The notes under the pieces were generated by a model. It did no database searches. It had not been told where the DNA came from and worked only from the letters and a program-made list of their open reading frames with translations. From assembly GCA_041906305.1 (NCBI GenBank), contig JAYRJL010000004.1, positions 62,001-126,000 of the forward strand: 64,000 nucleotides of DNA, given 5' to 3'. This document shows positions 42,524-50,919 of this stretch, piece after piece; positions within the stretch are counted from its first letter, which is position 1; the number at the start of each line of letters is the position of its first letter. The stretch is from SHVZ01 sp041906305. Lineage in GTDB: Bacteria; Pseudomonadota; Alphaproteobacteria; SHVZ01. The position numbers and the translations under genes are program-made.

Positions 42524-43648
42524 CTAGCCGAGGAGCTCGCCGATCTTCTGGGTGGCTTTCAGACCAGTGCCCGTGAGGACGAGAACTGTCTTCTCCTCCG
42601 GCTTGATCTTTCCTTCCTTGATCAAGCGCACCAGCGCCGCCGCCGTCTGCGCGCTGGTCGGCTCGGCATAGAGGCCGCTCGCCGCCAGCGTCTTGAGGCC
42701 GGCAATGATCTCGTCCTCCGGCACGGCGACGGCAGCGCCACCGGAGCCGCGGAGTGCGCCGAGCACTTCCTTCAACCGGATCGGCTTCGCGATCGCGGTG
42801 CCCTCGGCGACGGTCAGCTCGACCTTGGTCTCGACCGGCGTGTCGACACCGGCGGTAAAGCTGGCGGCGATCGGCGCGCAGTTGGCGGGCTGGCTGCCGA
42901 AGATCCTCGGCAGTTTCTTGATCGCGCCCTTGCGCAACAGCTCGTTGAAGCCGATCCAGCATCCGAGGATGTTGGAGCCGGCCCCCATCGGTGCGATCAC
43001 GTTGTCGGGCGCCTCGAATCCGAGGTCCTCCCAGAGCTCGTAGGCGAGCGTCTTGGTGCCCTGCAGGAAAAGCGCCTGCCAGTTGTGGCTGGCATAGAAG
43101 ATCTTCTCGGCCTGCCGCTCGGCCTCGTCGGCGCAGTCCTGGCGCGTGCCGGGCACCAGCTCGACCTCGGCGCCGACCGCGCGCATCTGCACGATCTTCG
43201 CCGGCTGGGTGTAGGCCGGCACCAGGATCTTCACCTTGAGCCCGCCGGCGACCGCATAGGCGGCGACCGCGGCACCGCCATTGCCCGAGGAGTCTTCGAG
43301 CACGTGGCGCACGCCTTGCTGTCGCAGCGCCGAGAGCATCACCGAGGCGCCGCGGTCCTTGAAGCTGCCGGTCGGCGCAAACCATTCGAGCTTTGCGAGC
43401 GCCCGCGCACCGCCGATGCGGCGTTCGACCAGCGGCGTGCAGCCTTCGCCCATCGTGATCGGGTCGTCGATGGTCAGCGGCAGCGCTTTGGCGTAGCGCC
43501 AGAGCGATCGCACGGACGTGTCGATGTCGCCGCGGCCGATGCCGGGCAGGTTCGTCGTCATCAGCGGATTGCCGTCGTCGGAGCGCCAGCGCGGCTGTGT
43601 GAGCGCGTAGGTCTTGCCGGTATGCGGATCGATGTAAGAGGCGGTCAT
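42524..43648 (-). CDS. threonine-synthase-like PLP enzyme (fold type II)
   Basis: A 374-residue pyridoxal-phosphate enzyme of the threonine synthase/cysteine synthase-like group. The Schiff-base Lys97 is in PTGSFKDRGA and the phosphate cradle is SSGNGGAA. GEGCTPLVERR is the typical N-terminal block. It is shorter than classical threonine synthase and may be a paralogue such as a diaminopropionate or 2-aminoacrylate type enzyme. It starts one base after the RraA-family gene stop, so both are in one operon. Substrate not assignable. Confidence 0.88.
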   Translation of the reverse strand: MTASYIDPHTGKTYALTQPRWRSDDGNPLMTTNLPGIGRGDIDTSVRSLWRYAKALPLTIDDPITMGEGCTPLVERRIGGARALAKLEWFAPTGSFKDRGASVMLSALRQQGVRHVLEDSSGNGGAAVAAYAVAGGLKVKILVPAYTQPAKIVQMRAVGAEVELVPGTRQDCADEAERQAEKIFYASHNWQALFLQGTKTLAYELWEDLGFEAPDNVIAPMGAGSNILGCWIGFNELLRKGAIKKLPRIFGSQPANCAPIAASFTAGVDTPVETKVELTVAEGTAIAKPIRLKEVLGALRGSGGAAVAVPEDEIIAGLKTLAASGLYAEPTSAQTAAALVRLIKEGKIKPEEKTVLVLTGTGLKATQKIGELLG

Positions 43649-43649
43649 G

Positions 43650-44378
43650 TCAGCGGCGCCATTCCTTAGGCTCGCCGGCGGCGAGCCAGTCCTTGTATTC
43701 GGCCTTGGTTGCGTCGTTGGCAGGGTAGACGCCGGGTGTCGGCGAACCGGCCAGGATCTTGATCTGAATGAAACGTTCGAGCCGTTCCTGCTCGGCGCCG
43801 TCGCGGGCGACTTCTGCCGCCAATGCCTTCGGCACGACGACGACGCCGTCCTGGTCGCCGACGATCAGGTCGCCGGGGATCACCGCGACCCGGCCGCAGC
43901 CGATAGGTCCCTGCATGCCGGCGCCGGAGAGGCCGGAGATGCTGGCAGGCGCAGCCGGTCCGGCGGCGAAGATGGGCAGGCCCAGCGGTGCCGTCGCCTC
44001 GACGTCGCGAAGCCCGCCGTCGGTGACGATGCCGGCGACGCCCCGCATCTTGAGCCGGGCCGCCAGGATGTCGCCGACGATGCCCGTCGAGGCCTCGCCG
44101 CGGGCGTCGATCACCAGCACCGAGCCGGCGGGCGCCTGCTCGATCGCTAGCCTCGGCGCGTAGTCGGGCCTTCCCAGGATCGTGTAGTCGGAAAGGTCCT
44201 CGCGCAGCGGCAGGTAGGCCAGCGTGAAGGCCTCGCCGACCAGGCGTTCGGCCATCGGCACCAGGGGGCGGACGCCCACCATGGCCGAACGCCGGATACC
44301 GCGCTTCAAGAGCTGCATGGTGAGCGTCGCGGTCGAGATGCCGCGGAGCGTGCCGATCAGGCCTGGATCGAGGGCCAT
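43650..44378 (-). CDS. RraA-family protein (HMG/CHA aldolase-like)
   Basis: A 242-residue RraA-like protein. VIDARGEASTGIVGDILAAR and the following GVAGIVTDGGLRD are the metal- and substrate-binding core; members act as 4-hydroxy-4-methyl-2-oxoglutarate aldolases, oxaloacetate decarboxylases or, in Enterobacteria, RNase E inhibitors. The extended N- and C-termini match the aldolase branch. With the PLP enzyme downstream it may handle a 2-oxoacid product. The gene is divergent from the second LldD-like oxidase. Confidence 0.87.
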   Translation of the reverse strand: MALDPGLIGTLRGISTATLTMQLLKRGIRRSAMVGVRPLVPMAERLVGEAFTLAYLPLREDLSDYTILGRPDYAPRLAIEQAPAGSVLVIDARGEASTGIVGDILAARLKMRGVAGIVTDGGLRDVEATAPLGLPIFAAGPAAPASISGLSGAGMQGPIGCGRVAVIPGDLIVGDQDGVVVVPKALAAEVARDGAEQERLERFIQIKILAGSPTPGVYPANDATKAEYKDWLAAGEPKEWRR

Positions 44379-44504
44379 GTTTCATCCTGAGGTCGTGACA
44401 ATTGGCGGTTCAGGCCGGCATCGCTAGCATGAGCCGCTTTCCCTCCACCGAAGCAAAGCGGCGCCGATGGCGCAAGGGCGGCTTCGCCTCATCCAGGGTC
44501 GCTC

Positions 44505-45689
44505 ATGGCCGATTTCAGCCAGGTCCACAACATCGACGACTTCAAGCGCCAAGCGCGCGGCTACCTGCCGCGGCCGATCTTCGACTGGATCGAGGGCGGT
44601 GCCGAGGACGAGATCTCGCTCCGCAACAACCGGACGGCCTTCGACCGCGTGCGCTTCAAGCCGCGCACGCTCGTCGACGTCAACGTCCGCGACCAGTCGA
44701 GCGAGCTGTTCGGGAAGCCGATGGCCTCGCCCTTCGCGATCGCGCCGATGGGCAACCTGAGCCTGTTCTGGCCGGAGGCCGAGGTGGTGATCGCCCAGGC
44801 GGCCGCCTCTGCCGGCATTCCCTTCGCGCTCTCGACCGCGTCGGCGGTGCCGCTGGAGACCGTGGCCGAGAAGGCGGGCGGGCGCCTCTGGTTCCAGCTC
44901 TATGTGTTCAAGGATCAGAAGATCAACGACTCGCTCGTCGATCGAGCCGCCGCCGCCGGCTACGAGGCGCTGATGGTGACGACCGATACCCACATGTTCC
45001 CCAAGCGCGAGCGCGACCGCCGCAACGGCATCGGCCTCAACCTCAAGAAGACTCCGGCCAACATCGCCGCGGTGCTGTCGCGGCCGCGCTGGTTCTGGAG
45101 CGTCGTGCTCTCGCGCCCGATGCCGAAGCTGGCGAACCTCGAGCGGGAAGTCACGGGCTCGACCACCTACGAGGCGCTCGCCAACTACTTCCTCAGCCAG
45201 CGCTACAACGGCTTCGACCTCGACGACCTCAAGAAGCTGCGCGACCGCTGGAAGGGGAAGCTGATGGTGAAGGGCATCCTCAACGTCGAGGATGCGATCC
45301 GCGCGGTCGAGATCGGCTGCGATGCGGTGATCCTCTCCAACCACGGCGGTCGCAACCTCGAAGGCGCCGCGGCGCCGTTCGAGGTGCTGCCCGAGGTCGT
45401 CGACGGCGTCGCCGGCAAGGTGCCGGTGCTGCTCGACAGCGGGTTCCGGCGCGGCAGCGACGTCGTCAAGGCGCTGGCCATCGGCGCCAAGGCGGTGATG
45501 CTCGGCCGGCCGGCCGCCTACGCGGTCTCCGGCACCGGCCGGGACGGAGTCTCGCACATGCTGGCGACTATGAAGGACGAGGTCGACCGCGTGCAGGGAT
45601 ATCTGGGAGCGAAGAAGCTCTCGGAACTCGGTCGCGATCTGCTGCTGTTCGATCGCGCGCAGCCGGGTTCCAACGCGACGATGATCTGA
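44505..45689 (+). CDS. FMN-dependent alpha-hydroxy-acid oxidase/dehydrogenase, copy 2
   Basis: A 394-residue LldD-family flavoenzyme, related to copy 1 at 31067. WIEGGAEDEISLRNN replaces the VDGGAESE region of copy 1. SNHGGRNLEG carries the catalytic His, and LDSGFRRGSDV the FMN phosphate loop. All barrel motifs are in place. It is monocistronic, convergent with the FadR-type regulator, which ends seven bases away. It likely oxidises lactate, glycolate, mandelate or a related acid; the choice cannot be made from sequence. Confidence 0.9.
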   Translation: MADFSQVHNIDDFKRQARGYLPRPIFDWIEGGAEDEISLRNNRTAFDRVRFKPRTLVDVNVRDQSSELFGKPMASPFAIAPMGNLSLFWPEAEVVIAQAAASAGIPFALSTASAVPLETVAEKAGGRLWFQLYVFKDQKINDSLVDRAAAAGYEALMVTTDTHMFPKRERDRRNGIGLNLKKTPANIAAVLSRPRWFWSVVLSRPMPKLANLEREVTGSTTYEALANYFLSQRYNGFDLDDLKKLRDRWKGKLMVKGILNVEDAIRAVEIGCDAVILSNHGGRNLEGAAAPFEVLPEVVDGVAGKVPVLLDSGFRRGSDVVKALAIGAKAVMLGRPAAYAVSGTGRDGVSHMLATMKDEVDRVQGYLGAKKLSELGRDLLLFDRAQPGSNATMI

Positions 45690-45695
45690 AGCGGA

Positions 45696-46424
45696 TCAGC
45701 GAACTCCGGAGTCGGCGGAGGCCTTCTGGCGGAAGCTTCGCAGGTGGTTCGCCATGGCTGCCTGGGCCGCATCCGGGTCGCGCCTGCGGATCGCTTCCAG
45801 GATCAACCGGTGTTCCGCCGGGTCGCGCGTCGGACGAGACTTGAGCGAGCGGTTGATGCGCTCGCGCACATCGCGGAAGCGTCCGATAAGGCTCTCGATG
45901 CTGTGGTAGAGGAGCTGATTGCCTGAGGCTGCGGCGATGCTCAGGTGGAAGCCGATGTTTTCCGCGAAGTAGGGCGTGCCGGCGGCGACATGGGCCTCGA
46001 TCGCGGCGGCGAAGCCGGCGATGCGCTGAAGCTGTGACGCCGTCGCGTGCCGCGCGGCTCCGGCGGCTGCGGCAGGCTCCAGCAGCACCCGTACCGCATA
46101 GAGATCTTCGAGGGCCCATTGGGCGAGGGATCGTTCGCCGTTGACGGTGGGCGGCGGCGCCGACACGAGGATGCTGCCGCGGCCGGTCCGGCGTTCGAGC
46201 AGGCCCATCAATACGAGGCCGCGCACGGCCTCGCGCACGCTCGACCGACCGACGCCGAGCATCGCCATGAGCTGGTGTTCGGAAGGAAGGCGGTCGCCGA
46301 CGCTGATCTTGCCGGAGCGGATCATCGCGAACAGGCGCTCCGAGACCGCCTCGACCACCGAGCGCTTCTTCTTCGTCGCCGCCTTTGTGCGCTCGCGTTC
46401 GGCGGACATTGTGGTTGCGGACAT
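45696..46424 (-). CDS. FadR-type (FCD) GntR transcription regulator
   Basis: A 242-residue repressor-like protein. After a charged N-terminus, the wHTH is seen in DRLPSEHQLMAMLGVGRSSV and REAVRGLVLMGLLERRTGRG. The FCD effector domain follows (VRVLLEPAAAAGAARHA, then HLSIAAASGNQLL and EHRLILEAIRRRD) with a metal-binding His pattern. ATG 46424 is preferred; an upstream ATG at 46469 also exists. It is divergent from the large ABC operon and is the natural candidate to bind the two palindromes in the gap. The inducer is probably an intermediate of that pathway. Confidence 0.92.
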   Translation of the reverse strand: MSATTMSAERERTKAATKKKRSVVEAVSERLFAMIRSGKISVGDRLPSEHQLMAMLGVGRSSVREAVRGLVLMGLLERRTGRGSILVSAPPPTVNGERSLAQWALEDLYAVRVLLEPAAAAGAARHATASQLQRIAGFAAAIEAHVAAGTPYFAENIGFHLSIAAASGNQLLYHSIESLIGRFRDVRERINRSLKSRPTRDPAEHRLILEAIRRRDPDAAQAAMANHLRSFRQKASADSGVR

Positions 46425-46485
46425 GGCTTCTGCATAGCTCCGATGGGAGGCGGCCGGAAGCCGTTTCATAAAACCGTGGGCAGGA

Positions 46486-46496
46486 TTGTCAGACAA
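46486..46496. promoter_or_regulatory. operator 1 of the FadR-type regulator (predicted)
   Basis: TTGTCAGACAA, an 11-bp palindrome about a central base, of the form used by FCD-type GntR regulators. TTGTCA also fits a -35 box with TAGGTT (46509-46514) 17 bases downstream, so binding would cover the promoter of the ABC operon. Confidence 0.7.
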
Positions 46497-46512
46497 AGGC
46501 GCCGCCGATAGG

Positions 46513-46523
46513 TTGTCTGACAA
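46513..46523. promoter_or_regulatory. operator 2 of the FadR-type regulator (predicted)
   Basis: TTGTCTGACAA, identical to operator 1 except for the central base, 27 bp centre to centre. It overlaps the presumed -10 and start region of the operon. Two sites so spaced could cooperate. Confidence 0.7.
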
Positions 46524-46550
46524 AGCTGTCGAAAACGAGGGGGAAACATC

Positions 46551-48104
46551 ATGAATCTGCGCACCGGACCTGCGATTGCCGCCTTGTTGATGGCGACCGC
46601 CGCCTTTGCACCCGCGGAAGCCCAGACCCCGCAGAAGGGCGGGACCCTGACCATCGGTGTCCCCAACGGGATACCGACCTTCGACGTCATGGCGTCCACG
46701 GACGATACGGGACGCGTGATCCATCTGCACATGTACGAGCCGCTGATCGGACGAAACGAGAAGCTTGAAGCCGCACCAATGCTCGCCGAGAGCTGGACCG
46801 TGTCCGCCGACGGCCTGACCTACACCTTCAAGATCCGCAAGGGCATCGTCTTCCACAACGGCAAGGTCCTGACTTCGGCCGACGCCAAGGCCTCGATCGA
46901 GCGCTACATGCGCATGAGCGTGCGGCGGCGCTATCTCGAGGACGTGGCCGAGGTCTCGGCGCCGGATGCCGATACCGTCGCGCTCAAGCTGAAGCAGGCG
47001 CGGCCGCTGTTCATGAACAACTTCAGCCAGCCCGAGGTCATCGTCGCGATGCTCCCCGCAGAGGAGGCGGCGAAGGACGCGAACAAGATCGAAAGCATCG
47101 GCACCGGCCCCTACAAGCTCCAGGAATACAAGCCGGACAGCCATGTCCGGCTCGTTCGCCACGATCGCTACGCGGTCGATACGCGCAGCGCCGGGCGCGA
47201 CGGCTATGTCGGCAACAAGCAGGCCTACCTGGACACGCTGAACTTCCGCATCATCCCGGAGAGCTCGGCCATGATCGCGGCGCTCGAGGCCGGCGAGATC
47301 GACATGGCGGAGACGGTTCCGGACAAGTCGGTGCCGACGCTGAAGAAGAATCCGAAGCTGGTGCACGTCAACGTGATGCCGGCGGGCATGCAGAGCCTGT
47401 CGGTCAACATGGCGCAGCCGCCGATGGACAAGCTTCTGGTCCGCCGTGCCGTCCAGGCCGCGCTCGACATCGACGAGATCATGGACGCCGCGCGGGACGG
47501 CAACTACCAGCTGAATCACTCCGTCCAGTATCCCGGCTACGCGACCTTCCCCGGCGATCGCGGCAAGGAGACCTACAACAAGAAGGACCCGGCGCTCGCC
47601 AAGAAGCTCCTGGCCGAAGCCGGGTATAAGGGCGAGCCAGTGATCATCATCTCGGCCGTGACCTTCGACTGGCACGCGGCGACGGCCCTCGTCATCTCCG
47701 AGCAGCTGAAGGCGATCGGGATGAAGGTCGAGCTCAAGTCGATGGACTGGCCGGCGGTCGTGGCGCTGCGCTCGCGCATGGACGGCTGGCACCTCAATCC
47801 CGGCTTCTTCGGCACGGGCCCCTGGCTGGGCGATCCGCTGATCTCGATCGCCAGCCTGATCGGCCCGACGCCGGGGAACAACTTCAAGGACGGGCCGCTC
47901 TATGAGTACGCCCGCGACATGGAGGAGCTGCCGACCGCCGAGGGCCGCCTGCAGGCCTGGTTCAAGGCGCAGGACCGGATCATCGATCAGGTCCTGATGA
48001 TCAAGCTCGGCGACATGGGGCAGTCGCAGATGATGACGACCAGGATCAAGGGCTTCGACAAGTTCAGGACGGCCCGCCTTTGGAACGTCTGGCTTCAGAA
48101 CTGA
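46551..48104 (+). CDS. ABC transporter substrate-binding protein, family 5 (operon copy)
   Basis: A 517-residue periplasmic SBP with signal peptide (MNLRTGPAIAALLMATAAFA then PAEAQ). TLTIGVPNGIPTFDVMAS and KIRKGIVFHNGKVLTSAD are the family blocks; sequence is clearly different from the two orphan SBPs (no GWPCDE). It is the first gene of a long unit that also supplies its permeases and ATPases, so this transporter is complete. GAGGGGG lies seven bases before ATG. The ligand should be a peptide-, opine- or aminosugar-like compound, to be inferred only. Confidence 0.93.
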   Translation: MNLRTGPAIAALLMATAAFAPAEAQTPQKGGTLTIGVPNGIPTFDVMASTDDTGRVIHLHMYEPLIGRNEKLEAAPMLAESWTVSADGLTYTFKIRKGIVFHNGKVLTSADAKASIERYMRMSVRRRYLEDVAEVSAPDADTVALKLKQARPLFMNNFSQPEVIVAMLPAEEAAKDANKIESIGTGPYKLQEYKPDSHVRLVRHDRYAVDTRSAGRDGYVGNKQAYLDTLNFRIIPESSAMIAALEAGEIDMAETVPDKSVPTLKKNPKLVHVNVMPAGMQSLSVNMAQPPMDKLLVRRAVQAALDIDEIMDAARDGNYQLNHSVQYPGYATFPGDRGKETYNKKDPALAKKLLAEAGYKGEPVIIISAVTFDWHAATALVISEQLKAIGMKVELKSMDWPAVVALRSRMDGWHLNPGFFGTGPWLGDPLISIASLIGPTPGNNFKDGPLYEYARDMEELPTAEGRLQAWFKAQDRIIDQVLMIKLGDMGQSQMMTTRIKGFDKFRTARLWNVWLQN

Positions 48105-48122
48105 TCGGGTAAGACGACCGCC

Positions 48123-49313
48123 ATGTCTGAACTCTTCGAGCGTTTCGGCATCCGTCATGTGATCAATGCTTCAGGTACCGAGACGGTGCACGGCGCGAGC
48201 CGTGCATCGGACCGTGTGGTGGCCGCGGTGGCGGCCGTCCTGCCGCACTGGATCGAGGTGGCGGAGCTGCAGCGGGCTGCAAGCGAAGTCATCTCCAAGG
48301 CGACAGGAGCGGAGGGCGGCTTCGTCACCGGATGCACGGCGGCGGGAATCTCCGTCGCCGTCGCCGCCGCGATGACCGGTGCGGATCTGGGTCGTGTCGA
48401 GCGGTTGCCCGACACGACGGGCATGAAGAACCGTGTGATTCTGCAGAAGGGCCACGAGGTCAACTACGGCGCCACGGTCACTCAGATGATCCGGATGACC
48501 GGCGCGGAGCCGGTCGAGATCGGTACCGCCACCGGGTGTGCCGCCTATCAGCTCGAAGCGGCGATCGACGAGCGGACGGCGGCGGCGGTCTTCGTCCTGT
48601 CGCATCACACCGTGCAGAGCGGTTTGATGAACCTGAAGACGTTCTCCGCCGTGTGTAGGGCGAAGGGCGTACCGGTCATCGTCGACGCGGCCGCCGAATA
48701 CGACTGGCCGGGGATGCTCAAGGACGGTGCAACGGCGGTCATCTTCAGCTCCCAGAAGGCGCCGGCCGGGACCACCGCAGGCGTCATTGCGGGAGAGCGC
48801 GAATTCATCCGCGCCTGCTACCACCAAGAACGCGGTATCGGCCGGCCGATGAAAGCGGGCAAGGAGAACGTTGCCGGTGCCATCGCCGCGCTCGAGCAAT
48901 GGATCGAGACCGACCACAAGGCGGTCCAGAAGGCTCAGGCCGTCAGGCTCGACCGCGCTGAGTCGCTGCTGCAGAACATCAGGGGCCTCAGGCTCGAGCG
49001 CGAACCGGATCCGCCCGGCAATCCGTTCGATCGCCTGATGCTGCACGTCGATCCGAGGGTCGCCCGGATCTCGGCCTTCCAGCTTGGCCAGCAGCTCGCC
49101 GCGGGAAAGCCCAAGATCGTGCTGCGTTCCCTGCACACGGATCGCGGCTACCTTCTGCTCGATGTCAGGCGCATCGACGACGCCGAGCTCGACGTCGTCG
49201 TCGGGCGGATCCGCGAGGTTCTGGCGTCGGTGCCGGCAGACTCCGAGCCGGTGGCGCCGCCGCCGAGCGGTGACCTCACCCGGCAGGGCATGGCACGCTG
49301 GCTTGCTCGCTAG
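48123..49313 (+). CDS. SelA-like PLP enzyme (D-glucosaminate-6-P lyase-like group)
   Basis: A 396-residue PLP enzyme of the SelA-related group (TIGR01437 type). VINASGTETVHGAS opens the domain; VIVDAAAEYDW and SSQKAPAGTTAG hold the Asp and the Schiff-base Lys. Relatives include DgaE, an ammonia lyase acting on D-glucosaminate-6-phosphate, and uncharacterised enzymes paired with amidohydrolases, as here. It is 19 bases after the SBP and in one operon with the M81 peptidase and the amidohydrolase. An alpha,beta-elimination or racemase-like role is plausible. Confidence 0.87.
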   Translation: MSELFERFGIRHVINASGTETVHGASRASDRVVAAVAAVLPHWIEVAELQRAASEVISKATGAEGGFVTGCTAAGISVAVAAAMTGADLGRVERLPDTTGMKNRVILQKGHEVNYGATVTQMIRMTGAEPVEIGTATGCAAYQLEAAIDERTAAAVFVLSHHTVQSGLMNLKTFSAVCRAKGVPVIVDAAAEYDWPGMLKDGATAVIFSSQKAPAGTTAGVIAGEREFIRACYHQERGIGRPMKAGKENVAGAIAALEQWIETDHKAVQKAQAVRLDRAESLLQNIRGLRLEREPDPPGNPFDRLMLHVDPRVARISAFQLGQQLAAGKPKIVLRSLHTDRGYLLLDVRRIDDAELDVVVGRIREVLASVPADSEPVAPPPSGDLTRQGMARWLAR

Positions 49314-49397
49314 CAGGCGTGCTCGTCATCGGCCGGTCGCGCCGGCGTCGACGCGTCGCGGCTTCCGTCTCACTTGAAGTTCCGGATGGGAATATCC

Positions 49398-50873
49398 ATG
49401 CCTGAGATCGCCATTGCCCGGTTTGCCCATGAAGGCAACAGCTTTTCGCCGCTCCTGACTCCGATCGACTGCTTCAAGTCGGGAGAGTGGGCGATCGGCG
49501 AAGGCGTCCCGAAATACTACAAGGGAAGCAAGACCGAGATCGGTGGTGCGATCGCTTGGCTCGAGAAGCGGCCGGAGTGGAAGCCCACCTTTCTCCGCTG
49601 CACGGCGGCTCCGTCTTCCGGCGTCCTGGCAGCCGGGGTGTTCGACGCGATCATCGGCGAGATCACCGCCGGTCTTTCCGGGCGCAAATGGGATGCTGTG
49701 TTCCTGTCGCTGCACGGCTCGCTGAACGCCGTCGAGTATCCGCACGCCGACTACGAGATCGTGAAGAGGGTCCGGGCGATCATCGGCAAGGACACGCCTC
49801 TCGCCGTCAGCTTCGACCTGCATGCCAATGTGAGTCAGGCCGAGGCGGATATCCCGGACATCGTGGTCGGCTACAAGTGCCACCCTCATACCGACATGGC
49901 GGAGACAGCGACCAAGGCGCTCGATATCCTCGAGCGCCGTATCAAGGGCGAGGTCAAGCCGGTGGCTGTCATCGTCCGGGCGGACGCCATCATCCCCAGC
50001 CTGTTCGCCCGTACGACCGATGGTCCGATGGCGGAGGTGAAGCAGATCGCCGCCGACATCGAGAAGAAGTATGGCCTTCTCGATCTGACGCCCTATCAGG
50101 GTTACGCCTACGCCGACAACGAGGCGGCGGGAGCGTCGGCGTGGGCGACCGCGAACGGCGATCGCGATCTGGCGCTGAAGGCGGCGACCGAACTGGTGCA
50201 GGAGATGAACAGGCGTAGGCCGCTGCTGTTCAAGAAGCTGCCGACCGCCGCTGAAGGCATTTCCCGAGCACTGGCGGCGAAGGACGGCCCGATCGCCGTC
50301 ATCGACTCCGCCGATCACACCGGCGCCGGCGGTATCGGCGACACGCCCGGCTTGCTCGCCGCGCTGGTCGCGGCCAAGCCGTCCAGGCCGACGGCTTTCG
50401 CGTTCTTCCATGACCCGGATCTGGTCGCCAGGGCGCAGGCTGCCGGGATCGGCAGTCGCCTCAAGGTGAAACTTGGCGGACGTCTGACGGCGCTCTTCGG
50501 TCCGCCGGTCGAAGCCGAGGTTACCGTCGGCCATCTCTCGGATGGCAAGTTCGTCAATGTCGGCCCGGTCCATGGCGGGCTCGCCAACGATCTGCGCGGA
50601 TGCGCGCGTCTCGACTTCGTCGGACTTCCGATCTCGGTGATGATCACCGGCATCTGCCACGACACCACGGACGCCAACTTCTACAAGGCCGCTAGCATCG
50701 ACCTGTCGAAGCTGGCTGTGCTGGCGGTCAAGGCGAAGAACCAGTTTCGTGCCTCTTTCGGCGCGACCTTCCGCGAGATGATCGACATCGACGCACCCGG
50801 TCCGGCGGCCTACGACTTCAGCAGCTTCCCGTTCAAGAAGGCGCCGAAGACCCTCTATCCGTTGACGCGTTGA
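49398..50873 (+). CDS. M81 family peptidase (MlrC-like), copy 3
   Basis: A 491-residue MlrC-like zinc hydrolase within the operon. Glu12 (FAHEGNSF), Asp140 and His142 (FDLHANV) and His164 (CHPHTDMAE) are predicted ligands; LSLHGSLNAVEYP replaces the GAM block of the other two copies, so this is the most diverged. IDSADHTGAGGIGDT opens MlrC_C. ATG 49398 is preferred to ATG 49386 and TTG 49374. In this setting it would cleave an amide bond in the imported compound or its product. Confidence 0.9.
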   Translation: MPEIAIARFAHEGNSFSPLLTPIDCFKSGEWAIGEGVPKYYKGSKTEIGGAIAWLEKRPEWKPTFLRCTAAPSSGVLAAGVFDAIIGEITAGLSGRKWDAVFLSLHGSLNAVEYPHADYEIVKRVRAIIGKDTPLAVSFDLHANVSQAEADIPDIVVGYKCHPHTDMAETATKALDILERRIKGEVKPVAVIVRADAIIPSLFARTTDGPMAEVKQIAADIEKKYGLLDLTPYQGYAYADNEAAGASAWATANGDRDLALKAATELVQEMNRRRPLLFKKLPTAAEGISRALAAKDGPIAVIDSADHTGAGGIGDTPGLLAALVAAKPSRPTAFAFFHDPDLVARAQAAGIGSRLKVKLGGRLTALFGPPVEAEVTVGHLSDGKFVNVGPVHGGLANDLRGCARLDFVGLPISVMITGICHDTTDANFYKAASIDLSKLAVLAVKAKNQFRASFGATFREMIDIDAPGPAAYDFSSFPFKKAPKTLYPLTR

Positions 50874-50919
50874 TGTCCCCCGGGACGCGACGGGAGACGG
50901 ACCACCGTCGGGGAGCCGG

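Noticed and set aside
46425..48158. Upstream extension of the FadR-type regulator to 820 codons
   Set aside because: It would read antisense through the whole binding-protein gene; the wHTH start defines the N-terminus.
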